From the NCBI GenBank assembly GCA_946406195.1, contig CAMJJT010000006.1, positions 1 to 64,000 of the forward strand: a stretch of DNA of 64,000 nt, written 5' to 3'. Every line of letters starts with the position of its first letter. The first letter of the stretch is position 1. The translations under genes and the position numbers were made by a program. Source of the stretch: an uncultured Bacteroidales bacterium (lineage in GTDB: Bacteria > Bacteroidota > Bacteroidia > Bacteroidales > Paludibacteraceae). Under the pieces are notes generated by a model. The model saw only the letters and a list, made by a program, of their open reading frames with translations, had not been told where the DNA came from and did not search any database. This document shows, one piece after another, positions 1 through 7,246 of this stretch.

Positions 1-2
1 TT

Positions 3-303
3 TTCCGAACTACTGCCGCTGATGGCAAATCATATAATACCGCATATTACAACCTCGATGTAGTCGCAACATCCTATGACCATGCAGGAGTGGATAGACG
101 AACTCGATCGGGTGCTAAGCAATAACCGTCGCCCGTTGTTAGAAGGAAGCGGTTCTATAAGCCATCAACAAGCGCAAGAAAAAGCCGTGCACGAATACAC
201 CATCTATCGTCAGCGAGAGATGAACCAATTAGAGTCCGACTATGATCGCGCTGTACGACAGTTATCTCTCTTTGGCTCGACAAATGGTTTATCCTGTGAG
301 TGA
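3..303 (+). pseudogene. RhuM-family protein remnant, internally deleted
   Basis: Two pieces of one gene lie in different frames. From base 3 the reading is FRTTAADGKSYNTAYYNLDV, which resembles the N-terminal part of RhuM-type proteins (family recalled from Salmonella RhuM and many Bacteroidota mobile regions). From about base 64 a second frame reads MTMQEWIDELDRVLSNN and continues with SISHQQAQEKAVHEY to a TGA at 301-303, which resembles the C-terminal part of the same family. The roughly 150 residues usually between them are missing, and the frame changes at the join near 64-78. I infer an internal deletion. The true N-terminus lies left of the window. An ATG at 76 could still start a 75-residue peptide, but nothing suggests it is a working gene. 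RhuM genes often travel with restriction or abortive-infection loci; none is visible here. Confidence 0.7.
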
Positions 304-331
304 GATTCGCAAAGTGACAAATAAAAATCTC

Positions 332-360
332 AAAATCTGCATCCCAAGTGCAGATTTTTT
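332..360. terminator. Hairpin terminator between RhuM remnant and fecD-like gene
   Basis: A 10-bp stem (332-341 with 349-358, AAAATCTGCA / TGCAGATTTT) with a 7-base loop runs into a T tract on the plus strand. The minus strand also has a T-rich tail, so it can serve both the plus-strand remnant and the minus-strand permease gene that ends at 455. The stretch 361-454 holds nothing else that I can recognise. Confidence 0.7.
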
Positions 361-454
361 GATGCCCTTAGCTATTCTGAAAATGTTGTGTTTTGCTTTT
401 TCTTGGGAGATGGTCCCGTGATGATCCTGTTCCAATGTCGTATTTTACACGACT

Positions 455-1438
455 TTATTTATTCTTGAGGATAATCCATATGATCACCGGAGCGCCGAAA
501 AGAGCGGAGACGGTAGAGATAGGAAGCGGGTACGCGAAGAGCGAACAGAGGACATCGCAGACCAGCAGCAGACAAGCGCCAATGAGCGCAGAAGCAGGGA
601 TAGTGATGCGGTGATTGGAGGTTTGGAAGATACCTCGCGCCATGTGCGGGACAGCTACGCCGATAAAAGCAATCGGTCCGCAGAACGCCGTAACACCGCC
701 GGCAAGAAGTCCGGTCGCCAACACTATATAAATACGCGTGCGCGAGACATGGATGCCTAAACCCCGTGCGTAATCTTCGCCGAGCATCAAGCCGTTAAGC
801 GGTTTTAGCGCCAGAACAACAAAGAGTGAGCCGACCAGCAAAATAGGAATCAACATCTGCATATCACTCCACCCCACACTGCTGAGCGAGCCGAGCGTCC
901 AGACAATAAACAGTTTGAGTGCATCGGGATTCGCGAAATTCTGCATAAGACTTACCAACGCGCCGGCTATCGAGCCGAACATCATTCCGACAATGAGGAG
1001 CGAGACGTTGCTGGTCACGCGGCGACTGACAGCCAGCACAAGCAGAAGCACCAACGTCGCGCCGATAACAGCGGACAAGGGCAACATAATTGATAATTGA
1101 TAATTGACAATTGACAATTGTTTGGCAACGAGGGTGGAACACATCGTCAGTAACGCAACTCCGAGACTTGCGCCGGACGAGACACCAAGGGTGTAAGGGC
1201 CTGCAAGGGGATTGCGAAAAAGGGTCTGCATGATCAGACCTGCCACCGAAAGTGACGCGCCGGCTAAGATCGCCGTAACCGCTTTGGGCAGACGGATAGC
1301 ATGCAGGATCTGGCTCTCCATCGGAGAAAGCGAATCCCCAAAAGGCCAAAGCCACATCGTGCCGCTACACACGTCCAAACCGAACAGAATGACCAAAAAC
1401 AGGCCTAAAATGACAAATATAGATACATTCTTTTTCAT
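455..1438 (-). CDS. FecCD/BtuC-family ABC transporter permease
   Basis: An inner-membrane permease of the iron-siderophore/cobalamin importer type, 327 residues with about ten hydrophobic segments. Family marks are RLPKAVTAILAGASLSVAGL followed by QTLFRNPLAGPYTLGVSSGA, and GPIAFIGVAVPHMAR near the C-terminus. The open frame reaches to 1582, but an upstream start would lie beyond this gene's own promoter and inside the panB promoter, so I choose the ATG at 1438 (MKKNVSIF). The partner ATPase and periplasmic binding protein are not next to it: the upstream neighbour is the divergent panB and downstream is a dead gene, so it is an orphan subunit here. Residues about 107-117 (QLSIVNYQLSI) come from an in-frame heptad repeat that the family does not normally carry. 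The substrate cannot be told from the sequence. Confidence 0.9.
   Translation of the reverse strand: MKKNVSIFVILGLFLVILFGLDVCSGTMWLWPFGDSLSPMESQILHAIRLPKAVTAILAGASLSVAGLIMQTLFRNPLAGPYTLGVSSGASLGVALLTMCSTLVAKQLSIVNYQLSIMLPLSAVIGATLVLLLVLAVSRRVTSNVSLLIVGMMFGSIAGALVSLMQNFANPDALKLFIVWTLGSLSSVGWSDMQMLIPILLVGSLFVVLALKPLNGLMLGEDYARGLGIHVSRTRIYIVLATGLLAGGVTAFCGPIAFIGVAVPHMARGIFQTSNHRITIPASALIGACLLLVCDVLCSLFAYPLPISTVSALFGAPVIIWIILKNK
1088..1120. repeat. In-frame heptad repeat in the FecCD gene
   Basis: Four and a half copies of a 7-base unit, TTGATAA twice then TTGACAA twice. The coding (minus) strand reads CAATTGT/CAATTAT without stops, whereas the other strand would give TGA/TAA stops. Confidence 0.9.
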
Positions 1439-1446
1439 TTCCGGCA

Positions 1447-1494
1447 CAAAATTACTAAAATTTTTGCACATATCCAAAAAAAGTTGTAATTTTG
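1447..1494. promoter_or_regulatory. Divergent promoter pair, FecCD gene and panB
   Basis: Plus (panB): TTG at 1464-1466 and TAATTTTG at 1487-1494, spacer 20. Minus (permease): TTG as CAA at 1475-1477 and TAATTTTG as CAAAATTA at 1447-1454, spacer 20. The two -33 boxes are the two ends of one 14-base element, TTGCACATATCCAA (1464-1477), a degenerate form of the palindrome seen at other promoters in this window. Confidence 0.8.
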
Positions 1495-1513
1495 CGCTCG
1501 TTTTTGCTAAAAA

Positions 1514-1546
1514 ACATTCAACACTAAACATTAAACATTCAACAAT
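1514..1546. repeat. Degenerate AACATT-type tandem repeat in the panB leader
   Basis: Alternating ACATTCAACA / CTAAACATTAAACA units directly before the panB start codon at 1549. It is one of several low-complexity repeats that sit at gene borders in this window. Confidence 0.7.
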
Positions 1547-1548
1547 AA

Positions 1549-2364
1549 ATGTCAGTACATGTACAAAATAGCCGCATGACAACGGCCAAATTACGCCAGA
1601 TGAAGGCGAACGGTGAGAAGATCGCCATGCTCACCGGTTATGATTTCACGCTGGCCTCTTTAGTGGACGAAGCGGGTATCGATATGATCCTCGTGGGCGA
1701 TAGTGCCAGCAACGTCGTTTGCGGCAACCAATACACGCTGCCGATTACTGTGGATGAGATGATTTTCCTCACCAAGGGAGTAGTCCGCGCTGCGCAACAC
1801 TCCTTGGTGGTATGCGACATGCCCTTCGGCAGCTACCAGGTGAGCGAAGAAGAGGCGGTTCGCAACGCCATCAAGATCCTCAAGGAATCCGGTTGTGATG
1901 CCGTCAAACTCGAAGGCGGCGAAGAGATCCTGCCTGCTATCCGCCATATGATCCAATCCGGCGTACCCGTCATGGGACACCTCGGCCTTACGCCGCAGAG
2001 TGTCAACCAGTTCGGCGGTTATGGCCTGCGCGCAAAAGAGGAAGCGGAAGCGGAGAAACTGCTGCATGACGCCAAGTTATTGGACGAAGCCGGCTGTTTC
2101 TCTATCGTCTTGGAGAAGATTCCGGCTGCGTTAGCGGAGAAAGTGACGAAAGCCGTTTCGTGTCCAGTTATCGGCATCGGAGCCGGAAACGATTGTGACG
2201 GACAGGTCCTCGTGCTGCATGATATGTTAGGACTCAACCAAGGCTTCAAACCCAAGTTCCTCCGGCATTTTGCACACCTTGCGGAAGAGGTGAAGAGCGC
2301 TGTAAGCAGTTATATCAACGCGGTCAAAGACCAATCTTTCCCTTCCGCTGAAGAGAGTTATTAA
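1549..2364 (+). CDS. panB: 3-methyl-2-oxobutanoate hydroxymethyltransferase
   Basis: Catalyses the first committed step of pantothenate (coenzyme A) synthesis, moving a hydroxymethyl group from methylene-tetrahydrofolate to 2-oxoisovalerate in the cytoplasm. The protein is 271 residues, the usual length. Metal and substrate residues expected from the family are present: D51 in ILVGDSASN, D90 in VVCDMPFGSY, K120 and E122 in KLEGGEE, the GHLGLTPQS loop at 143-151, and catalytic E189 in IVLEKIP. The start at 1549 (MSVHVQNSRM) matches the N-terminal extension I recall from Bacteroides PanB; an internal ATG at 1576 is possible. It has its own promoter at 1464-1494 and is followed one base later by mtaB, so the two are cotranscribed. 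No other pantothenate genes are in the window. Confidence 0.97.
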   Translation: MSVHVQNSRMTTAKLRQMKANGEKIAMLTGYDFTLASLVDEAGIDMILVGDSASNVVCGNQYTLPITVDEMIFLTKGVVRAAQHSLVVCDMPFGSYQVSEEEAVRNAIKILKESGCDAVKLEGGEEILPAIRHMIQSGVPVMGHLGLTPQSVNQFGGYGLRAKEEAEAEKLLHDAKLLDEAGCFSIVLEKIPAALAEKVTKAVSCPVIGIGAGNDCDGQVLVLHDMLGLNQGFKPKFLRHFAHLAEEVKSAVSSYINAVKDQSFPSAEESY

Positions 2365-2365
2365 G

Positions 2366-3637
2366 ATGAAAATCGGGTTCACTACATTAGGTTGCAAACT
2401 GAATTTTGCGGAGTCAAGTGCCTTGGGAAAGGCATTGATAGCACGTGGTCATACACGTGCCAAGAACGGCGAAGAGGCGGATATTTGCATCATCAACACC
2501 TGCTCCGTGACGGACGCTGCCGACCATAAGGACCGGCAGATGATTCATCGGATCCGTCGTCAGAACCCGAACGCCATTCTGATTGTAACCGGTTGTTACG
2601 CCCAGCTCAAACCCGACGAGATCGCCCATATAGAAGGAGTGGATTACGTCCTCGGGCAGGATGAGAAATTTCATCTGGAGGAGTTCATCGAGCGCCTTGA
2701 GCTCTCACCGCTCAACGCTAAACGCTCCACGCTAAACGTCTCTCCCATCCGCGAGGTGGAGGATTTTCACGGGGCGTACAGCAAGGATGACCGCACACGA
2801 TGCTTCATCAAAGTGCAGGACGGATGTAATTATTTCTGCTCCTACTGCACGATCCCTTTGGCACGCGGTAAGAGCCGCAACCCCTCCATCTCGAGCCTTG
2901 TGCAGCAAGCTAAAGAGGCACTCGAAGGCGGTGCCAAAGAACTGATACTAAGCGGTGTGAATATCGGCGATTTCGGTCGTAGTACCAACGAACGGTTCAT
3001 CGACCTACTCAGGGCTTTGGACGGTATAGATGGAGATTTTCGAATCCGTATCAGCAGTTGTGAGCCGAACCTGCTGAGCGATGAGATCATCGATTTCGTA
3101 GCGCACAGCAAGCATTTCGCGCCGCATTTTCATATTCCTTTGCAGAGCGGAAGCAACACGGTGCTCAAGATCATGGGACGCCGTTACACCCGCGAACTCT
3201 TTGCCGAACGGGTCGCGCATATCAAAACGGTCATGCCGAATGCCTTCATCGGTGTAGACTGCATGGTGGGCGTACGAGGAGAGACCGAGGACTGCTGGAA
3301 AGAATATATCGAGTTCATCGAATCGCTGCCTGTCAGCCAATTACACGTCTTCACCTATTCGGAGCGTGCCAACACGCGTATGTTGGAGATGGATCTGGAG
3401 ATTGTGCCCCTCAAAGAACGGGAACGCCGCAGCAAACAACTGCATGAGATCAGCGCACGCAAGACTGCCGCTTTCTATAAAGAACACGAAGGCGATGAAG
3501 CCCTCGTGCTCTGGGAGTCGTCCAAGAAAGACGGACTCATGTTCGGATTTACGGAGAACTACATCAAAGTCAGTTGTCCGTACGACAAAACTAAAGTGAA
3601 CACGTTTGAGCACATAACCGTGCCGCATCCGTGTTAG
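2366..3637 (+). CDS. mtaB: MtaB-type tRNA (t6A37) methylthiotransferase, radical SAM
   Basis: Adds a methylthio group to t6A at position 37 of tRNAs reading ANN codons. The 423-residue protein has the UPF0004 domain with C10 (TLGCKLN), C46 (NTCSVTD) and C77 (TGCYAQ), then a radical-SAM core with the CxxxCxxC cluster at C154, C158 and C161 (CNYFCSYC). The N-terminal GFTTLGCKLN sequence separates MtaB from MiaB and RimO. Residues about 113-128 (LNAKRSTLNVSP region) derive from a low-complexity repeat at 2702-2747 between the two domains. The gene follows panB after one base. Its last 47 bases overlap the convergent SerK-like gene. Confidence 0.93.
   Translation: MKIGFTTLGCKLNFAESSALGKALIARGHTRAKNGEEADICIINTCSVTDAADHKDRQMIHRIRRQNPNAILIVTGCYAQLKPDEIAHIEGVDYVLGQDEKFHLEEFIERLELSPLNAKRSTLNVSPIREVEDFHGAYSKDDRTRCFIKVQDGCNYFCSYCTIPLARGKSRNPSISSLVQQAKEALEGGAKELILSGVNIGDFGRSTNERFIDLLRALDGIDGDFRIRISSCEPNLLSDEIIDFVAHSKHFAPHFHIPLQSGSNTVLKIMGRRYTRELFAERVAHIKTVMPNAFIGVDCMVGVRGETEDCWKEYIEFIESLPVSQLHVFTYSERANTRMLEMDLEIVPLKERERRSKQLHEISARKTAAFYKEHEGDEALVLWESSKKDGLMFGFTENYIKVSCPYDKTKVNTFEHITVPHPC
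2702..2747. repeat. In-frame repeat in mtaB (CGCTAAACGC type)
   Basis: Degenerate repeats of CGCTCAACGCTAAACGCTC / CACGCTAAACG in the linker between the UPF0004 domain and the radical-SAM core, in frame. Confidence 0.75.
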
Positions 3638-4469
3638 GCAGACATTCCAGCTTATAAACCGGTGTCAACTCTAACAGTTGAGCTATCGATTCGTACAATC
3701 GGTCCATCATTTCCGGCATCACTTTCAATCCGCTGACAGAGGCTAAGATATACGGATAAGCCTGCGTCATCTTCAAGCGAGTAATGATATTCTCCGGCGC
3801 TTGTGCCAGTTGCACAAGTGCAGCTACAGGCGCGCTGTCCTGGTTATAACAGGGTGTCTTACCGGACCACGGCGTACCATACACGCGTACCGTGTTGTCC
3901 GGCAGGATACGTACCGCAGGATTGTCATCGTTAAGCAGGTGAGCGTCCTCAAATGCCTCTAACCACTGACGAGAGTGAGTACTCTTACCCGTTCCGGAGT
4001 GACCGAGGAACATGTATCCGCGACCCTGGCGCACCGTGACGGACGAATGGAAAAGCAGAGTCTTCTTATCCGAGGTCGCAAAGGCATACATAAGCATAGC
4101 GGCATTGTCAATCGCAAAACGGGCTATACCGGGCACCATGAAAAGGCGTACCTCACTCCAATCCGCCGTACACTGTATCGCGCTCACTATCTCCCCTTCC
4201 TTACTCATCGACACGAGAAACATCCACTCGCCTTCACGGCTGTACATCTCGATACGAGGCATGTCATCATCCGACATATCTGTATAAATGTGTTTCCAAC
4301 CCTCCTTGGAAGGCAGCGGACCATCCTGTAAACGAATCGCAAAGAGGGTCGCTGGTTGTTGATCGTTAGTCGATTGACGGAAAGGCACATAGTTCGTCAG
4401 GCACTCAAAGTGCTTCTCCTCCGCCTCAATGGAAAACAGAAAATCTGCTACGTTGTAATACTGTATCAT
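3591..4469 (-). CDS. SerK/HPr-kinase-like P-loop ATPase
   Basis: A 292-residue protein with the core motif of the HPr kinase / PEP-carboxykinase-like fold: LLFHSSVTV, then the P-loop GHSGTGKST at 156-164, then LLNDDNPAVR with the acidic pair near 181-182, and a later YGTPWSGK. In the fold, P-loop and acidic residues bind ATP and Mg; the preceding His-Ser-Ser is typical of small-molecule kinases and HprK. Bacteroidota carry many such proteins of unknown substrate, annotated variously as PEP carboxykinase-like or SerK. I cannot name the substrate. It starts 32 bases after addB and is probably the last gene of the dnaA-addA-addB unit. Residues 31-42 (RQSTNDQQPAT) come from an in-frame heptad repeat. 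The 3' end overlaps mtaB tail to tail. Confidence 0.75.
   Translation of the reverse strand: MIQYYNVADFLFSIEAEEKHFECLTNYVPFRQSTNDQQPATLFAIRLQDGPLPSKEGWKHIYTDMSDDDMPRIEMYSREGEWMFLVSMSKEGEIVSAIQCTADWSEVRLFMVPGIARFAIDNAAMLMYAFATSDKKTLLFHSSVTVRQGRGYMFLGHSGTGKSTHSRQWLEAFEDAHLLNDDNPAVRILPDNTVRVYGTPWSGKTPCYNQDSAPVAALVQLAQAPENIITRLKMTQAYPYILASVSGLKVMPEMMDRLYESIAQLLELTPVYKLECLPNTDAARLCAQTCSL
4345..4379. repeat. In-frame CCAACGA-type heptad repeat in the SerK-like gene
   Basis: A degenerate run of the 7-base unit CCAACGA (seen on the coding strand), giving STNDQQPAT. It belongs to the same family as the inserts in addB, addA, the amidase, the DPP-like gene and mazG. Confidence 0.8.
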
Positions 4470-4501
4470 TAGGATTGCAAATTTATGATTTCAAATTGGG
4501 T

Positions 4502-7246
4502 TTAATATTCTTGCGGTTTACGTCCGCAAAGGGCAAAGAAGGGACAGAAAGCAGGGCATTGTCCCTCTTCGCAGCACGGAAAATCCGTAGCCGTCAGCAC
4601 CTCTTTCGCTTTGACGCACAGGGCGTCGTAGAAAGAAGAACGGATGGACGCATAATCCGTAACGGTAACGCCATCTATATCAATCGTCGTCTCTATATCG
4701 TTCAGCTTGCGGCGACAGAAATATAAATGAGGCTCCACAGGCAGACCGGTTCGGTCATGGGAGACCACGGCATGGCTGTAAATCAAGGTCTGACGCACAT
4801 AGCCTTTCTCGTCGCTCTCCATCAGATCCTCCCAGGAGGACGACATCCGTTTCTGGTGGGTGGTATCGTTATACCCTCCGGATTTATAATCCACCACCCG
4901 CAACCTTTCATTGCCCGAAGCACCGTATATATCCAATCGGTCGATTATACCACCGGTCAATAGTTCCCCTACTCCATCCACATCCACAGGGAAAGTCCTT
5001 TCCTGTTCCAGCAGGAAGAGTTGGAGACCAATCTTGGCGTCCTCGCGGTCTTTTTCCAAGATATTATTGACGTAGCCCTTAATGACTACGTTCTCCGACA
5101 CATGATGCGCCGGATCATATTTCTCCATCGTCTCATATGCCGCCATGAGTGCTTCTTGTATCTTCGCCTCGTCCGTCCGGATCGCTTCTATCGCTTCGGG
5201 GCTGACACGTACCGGTGTCTTGCCGTCACAATGCAGATAGGTACGATAGAGGTATTCCATTACGTGATGCACAAACGAACCCAGCGTGTTCGGAGCAAAC
5301 AGCACTTCCTCTTCCTCCTGCGGCTTGAGCCCTAAGATATACTGCAAGTAGAAACTGCGGCGACAAGTAACGAAAGTATTCAACGCGCTAGGTGAGAGCC
5401 GGTAACGTTTGCCGTCCGCTTTGCGCAGTACACCATTCTCTATCTTCAAGGTCGAGAGCATCGAACGCTCTTTGACCACCATCTCACGGCTCTGCGCCAA
5501 CACACCGGGCTCTTCCAATATCGTACGCGTCACATCGAACTGAGACGAATAAAGTATCTGCATGATGAAACGCGACATCCCTTTGCCGCCCTCTGCCGTC
5601 TCCGCCGCTGCATAAAGGAGGGTGGCATGACCGGCACGGCTCAACAGACGGAAGAAATTATAGGCGTACACCGTCGCCCGTTCGTCCGAAGTCTGCATAT
5701 GATACGCCTTACGCAGATAATAAGGGATGAACGAACTGTCCTGTTGGCGTTGCGGCAAGATACCTTCCTCTACATTGAGCAGCAACAAGCGGTCAAAATC
5801 CAACATACGTGTCTCCAGAACACCCATCACCTGAATATCCGTCACAGGTTCACCGTGGAATGGCATCGTGACGTTCTCCATCATACGGCGCATCAATAAT
5901 CGCAGCAACTTAACCGTCATCGGTACATCGCCTAAGCCTTCGTTGAGTAAAAGCCGCATCTGGTTGATGATCTTACGGGTCTGGAACTCAGATTCCAAGA
6001 TTAGCAACTCCTGCCATGAGAGAGGGTCGTTGGTCGATAGTCGTTCGTCATTGGTTTGGATTTCAAAGACTTCCTCGGTCAGGCGATCGATCATCTCAGG
6101 CGTCACCAAGTCCTCCGCTCCTTCGTGTACCCGATCGGAGAGCCATGCCAAGACGCGGGCATAAACGGCAGTGTTCCGCAGCGGAAAACCTTTGGTTATA
6201 TTGATGGGTTCGGGTGTCTCTTCGCCCTCTAATGTGATGGAAGGCAGGGTATAAATCACCGGCTCTAACATCGTCTCGTCGCAGATCACCACGCCGACGT
6301 GCTGTCCTTTCGCATGGTAGTTCTCCTGCAACCATCGGTGTACGTACTGTGCTTGCGCCTCACGGGAACTGCAACGCATCACCGTCACAGGACGTCTCTC
6401 CTCCCAATTCCTCGCCGGCAGCGCCGAACCCAATATACCACTATTGATCTTGGCAAAAGAGAAAGCTTTCTCGTTTGTCGGAAAATCCGTCACGTAATCC
6501 CAATAGAACAGGGCTTGTCCTGCATCTTTGAGCCGTTGCATCAACTCTCGCTCCACCGGCAGCAGATAATTGAAGCCGACGAAGATGAAAGTACGACCGT
6601 TTATCTGTGCTTGCACAGACTCATTCTCCCATTCCTCGATGACCGCACGTTGCCGCATACCCGGATACCCTTTTCGCTCCGCCTGCAGTTGAGCATGTAG
6701 CGTTTGATAGAACGTATAGAGTTGTCGCCAAAGTGTCTCGTAATGATGCTTCACCGAATCCGGCGCTATCGGTGCTGCACCCGGGTGTACCAATTGTCTG
6801 AGTCTTTCTTCGGTCTCGGGATCGAGATGCCATGTACTCAGCTCATGGGCAGCAATCGTGTTTGCAAAGAAATTCGGGACCTCCTCCGCGCTCATCGACG
6901 CATCGATATTCGTGAAGTCCGCTATCATCTGCCTGCCCCATGTATAAAAGAGATCGAAGGACATGGAATCGTCCGTCGTTTGCCGATAGATCTTATAGAG
7001 CCGTACGATGGTGAATAATTCATCCTCGGCGTAGAGCGGACTGAGTGCATCCTGTAACTGGGTCAGGGTCTGCACGGAGGGCGCCCAGACAGCTTGCGCA
7101 TGACGTTCCTGCTGCAATCTCAGCAACTCATCTTTCAGCACCAATCCGGCACGATGAGATGGAAGCACCAAAGTTGTGCGACTCAATTGTTTCCAATCCA
7201 TCTGTTCCAGGATGGACTCCGCCGTATGTCGTAAAAAACTCTTCAC
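4502..7246 (-). CDS. addB: AddB-like PD-(D/E)XK nuclease subunit
   Basis: A 914-residue partner of the AddA-type helicase-nuclease in double-strand-break processing and recombination. The C-terminal nuclease is clear: D769 in GGIIDRLDIYG and D786-K788 in VVDYKSGG. The iron-sulphur staple of AddB-type nucleases is visible as C628 (TFVTCRRSFYLQY) with C897, C901 and C907 (CPAFCPFFALC). The N-terminal part is a divergent, inactivated helicase-like region beginning LVLPSHRAGLVLKDEL. The start ATGA overlaps the addA stop by four bases, so translation is coupled. Residues about 396-408 (QTNDERLSTNDP) come from an in-frame heptad repeat. The name follows the domain plan and neighbour; sequence identity to firmicute AddB is low. 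Confidence 0.88.
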   Translation of the reverse strand: MKSFLRHTAESILEQMDWKQLSRTTLVLPSHRAGLVLKDELLRLQQERHAQAVWAPSVQTLTQLQDALSPLYAEDELFTIVRLYKIYRQTTDDSMSFDLFYTWGRQMIADFTNIDASMSAEEVPNFFANTIAAHELSTWHLDPETEERLRQLVHPGAAPIAPDSVKHHYETLWRQLYTFYQTLHAQLQAERKGYPGMRQRAVIEEWENESVQAQINGRTFIFVGFNYLLPVERELMQRLKDAGQALFYWDYVTDFPTNEKAFSFAKINSGILGSALPARNWEERRPVTVMRCSSREAQAQYVHRWLQENYHAKGQHVGVVICDETMLEPVIYTLPSITLEGEETPEPINITKGFPLRNTAVYARVLAWLSDRVHEGAEDLVTPEMIDRLTEEVFEIQTNDERLSTNDPLSWQELLILESEFQTRKIINQMRLLLNEGLGDVPMTVKLLRLLMRRMMENVTMPFHGEPVTDIQVMGVLETRMLDFDRLLLLNVEEGILPQRQQDSSFIPYYLRKAYHMQTSDERATVYAYNFFRLLSRAGHATLLYAAAETAEGGKGMSRFIMQILYSSQFDVTRTILEEPGVLAQSREMVVKERSMLSTLKIENGVLRKADGKRYRLSPSALNTFVTCRRSFYLQYILGLKPQEEEEVLFAPNTLGSFVHHVMEYLYRTYLHCDGKTPVRVSPEAIEAIRTDEAKIQEALMAAYETMEKYDPAHHVSENVVIKGYVNNILEKDREDAKIGLQLFLLEQERTFPVDVDGVGELLTGGIIDRLDIYGASGNERLRVVDYKSGGYNDTTHQKRMSSSWEDLMESDEKGYVRQTLIYSHAVVSHDRTGLPVEPHLYFCRRKLNDIETTIDIDGVTVTDYASIRSSFYDALCVKAKEVLTATDFPCCEEGQCPAFCPFFALCGRKPQEY
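6024..6060. repeat. In-frame CCAACGA-type heptad repeat in addB
   Basis: Degenerate 7-base units giving TNDERLSTND on the coding strand, in the middle of the inactivated helicase-like region. Confidence 0.75.

Noticed and set aside
1439..1582. Longer N-terminus for the FecCD permease
   Set aside because: It would run through the permease's own promoter and across the panB promoter; the chosen ATG gives a normal family start.
3591..4469. PEP carboxykinase for gluconeogenesis
   Set aside because: At 292 residues it is about half the length of true PEP carboxykinase and lacks its substrate-binding motifs; only the P-loop fold is shared.
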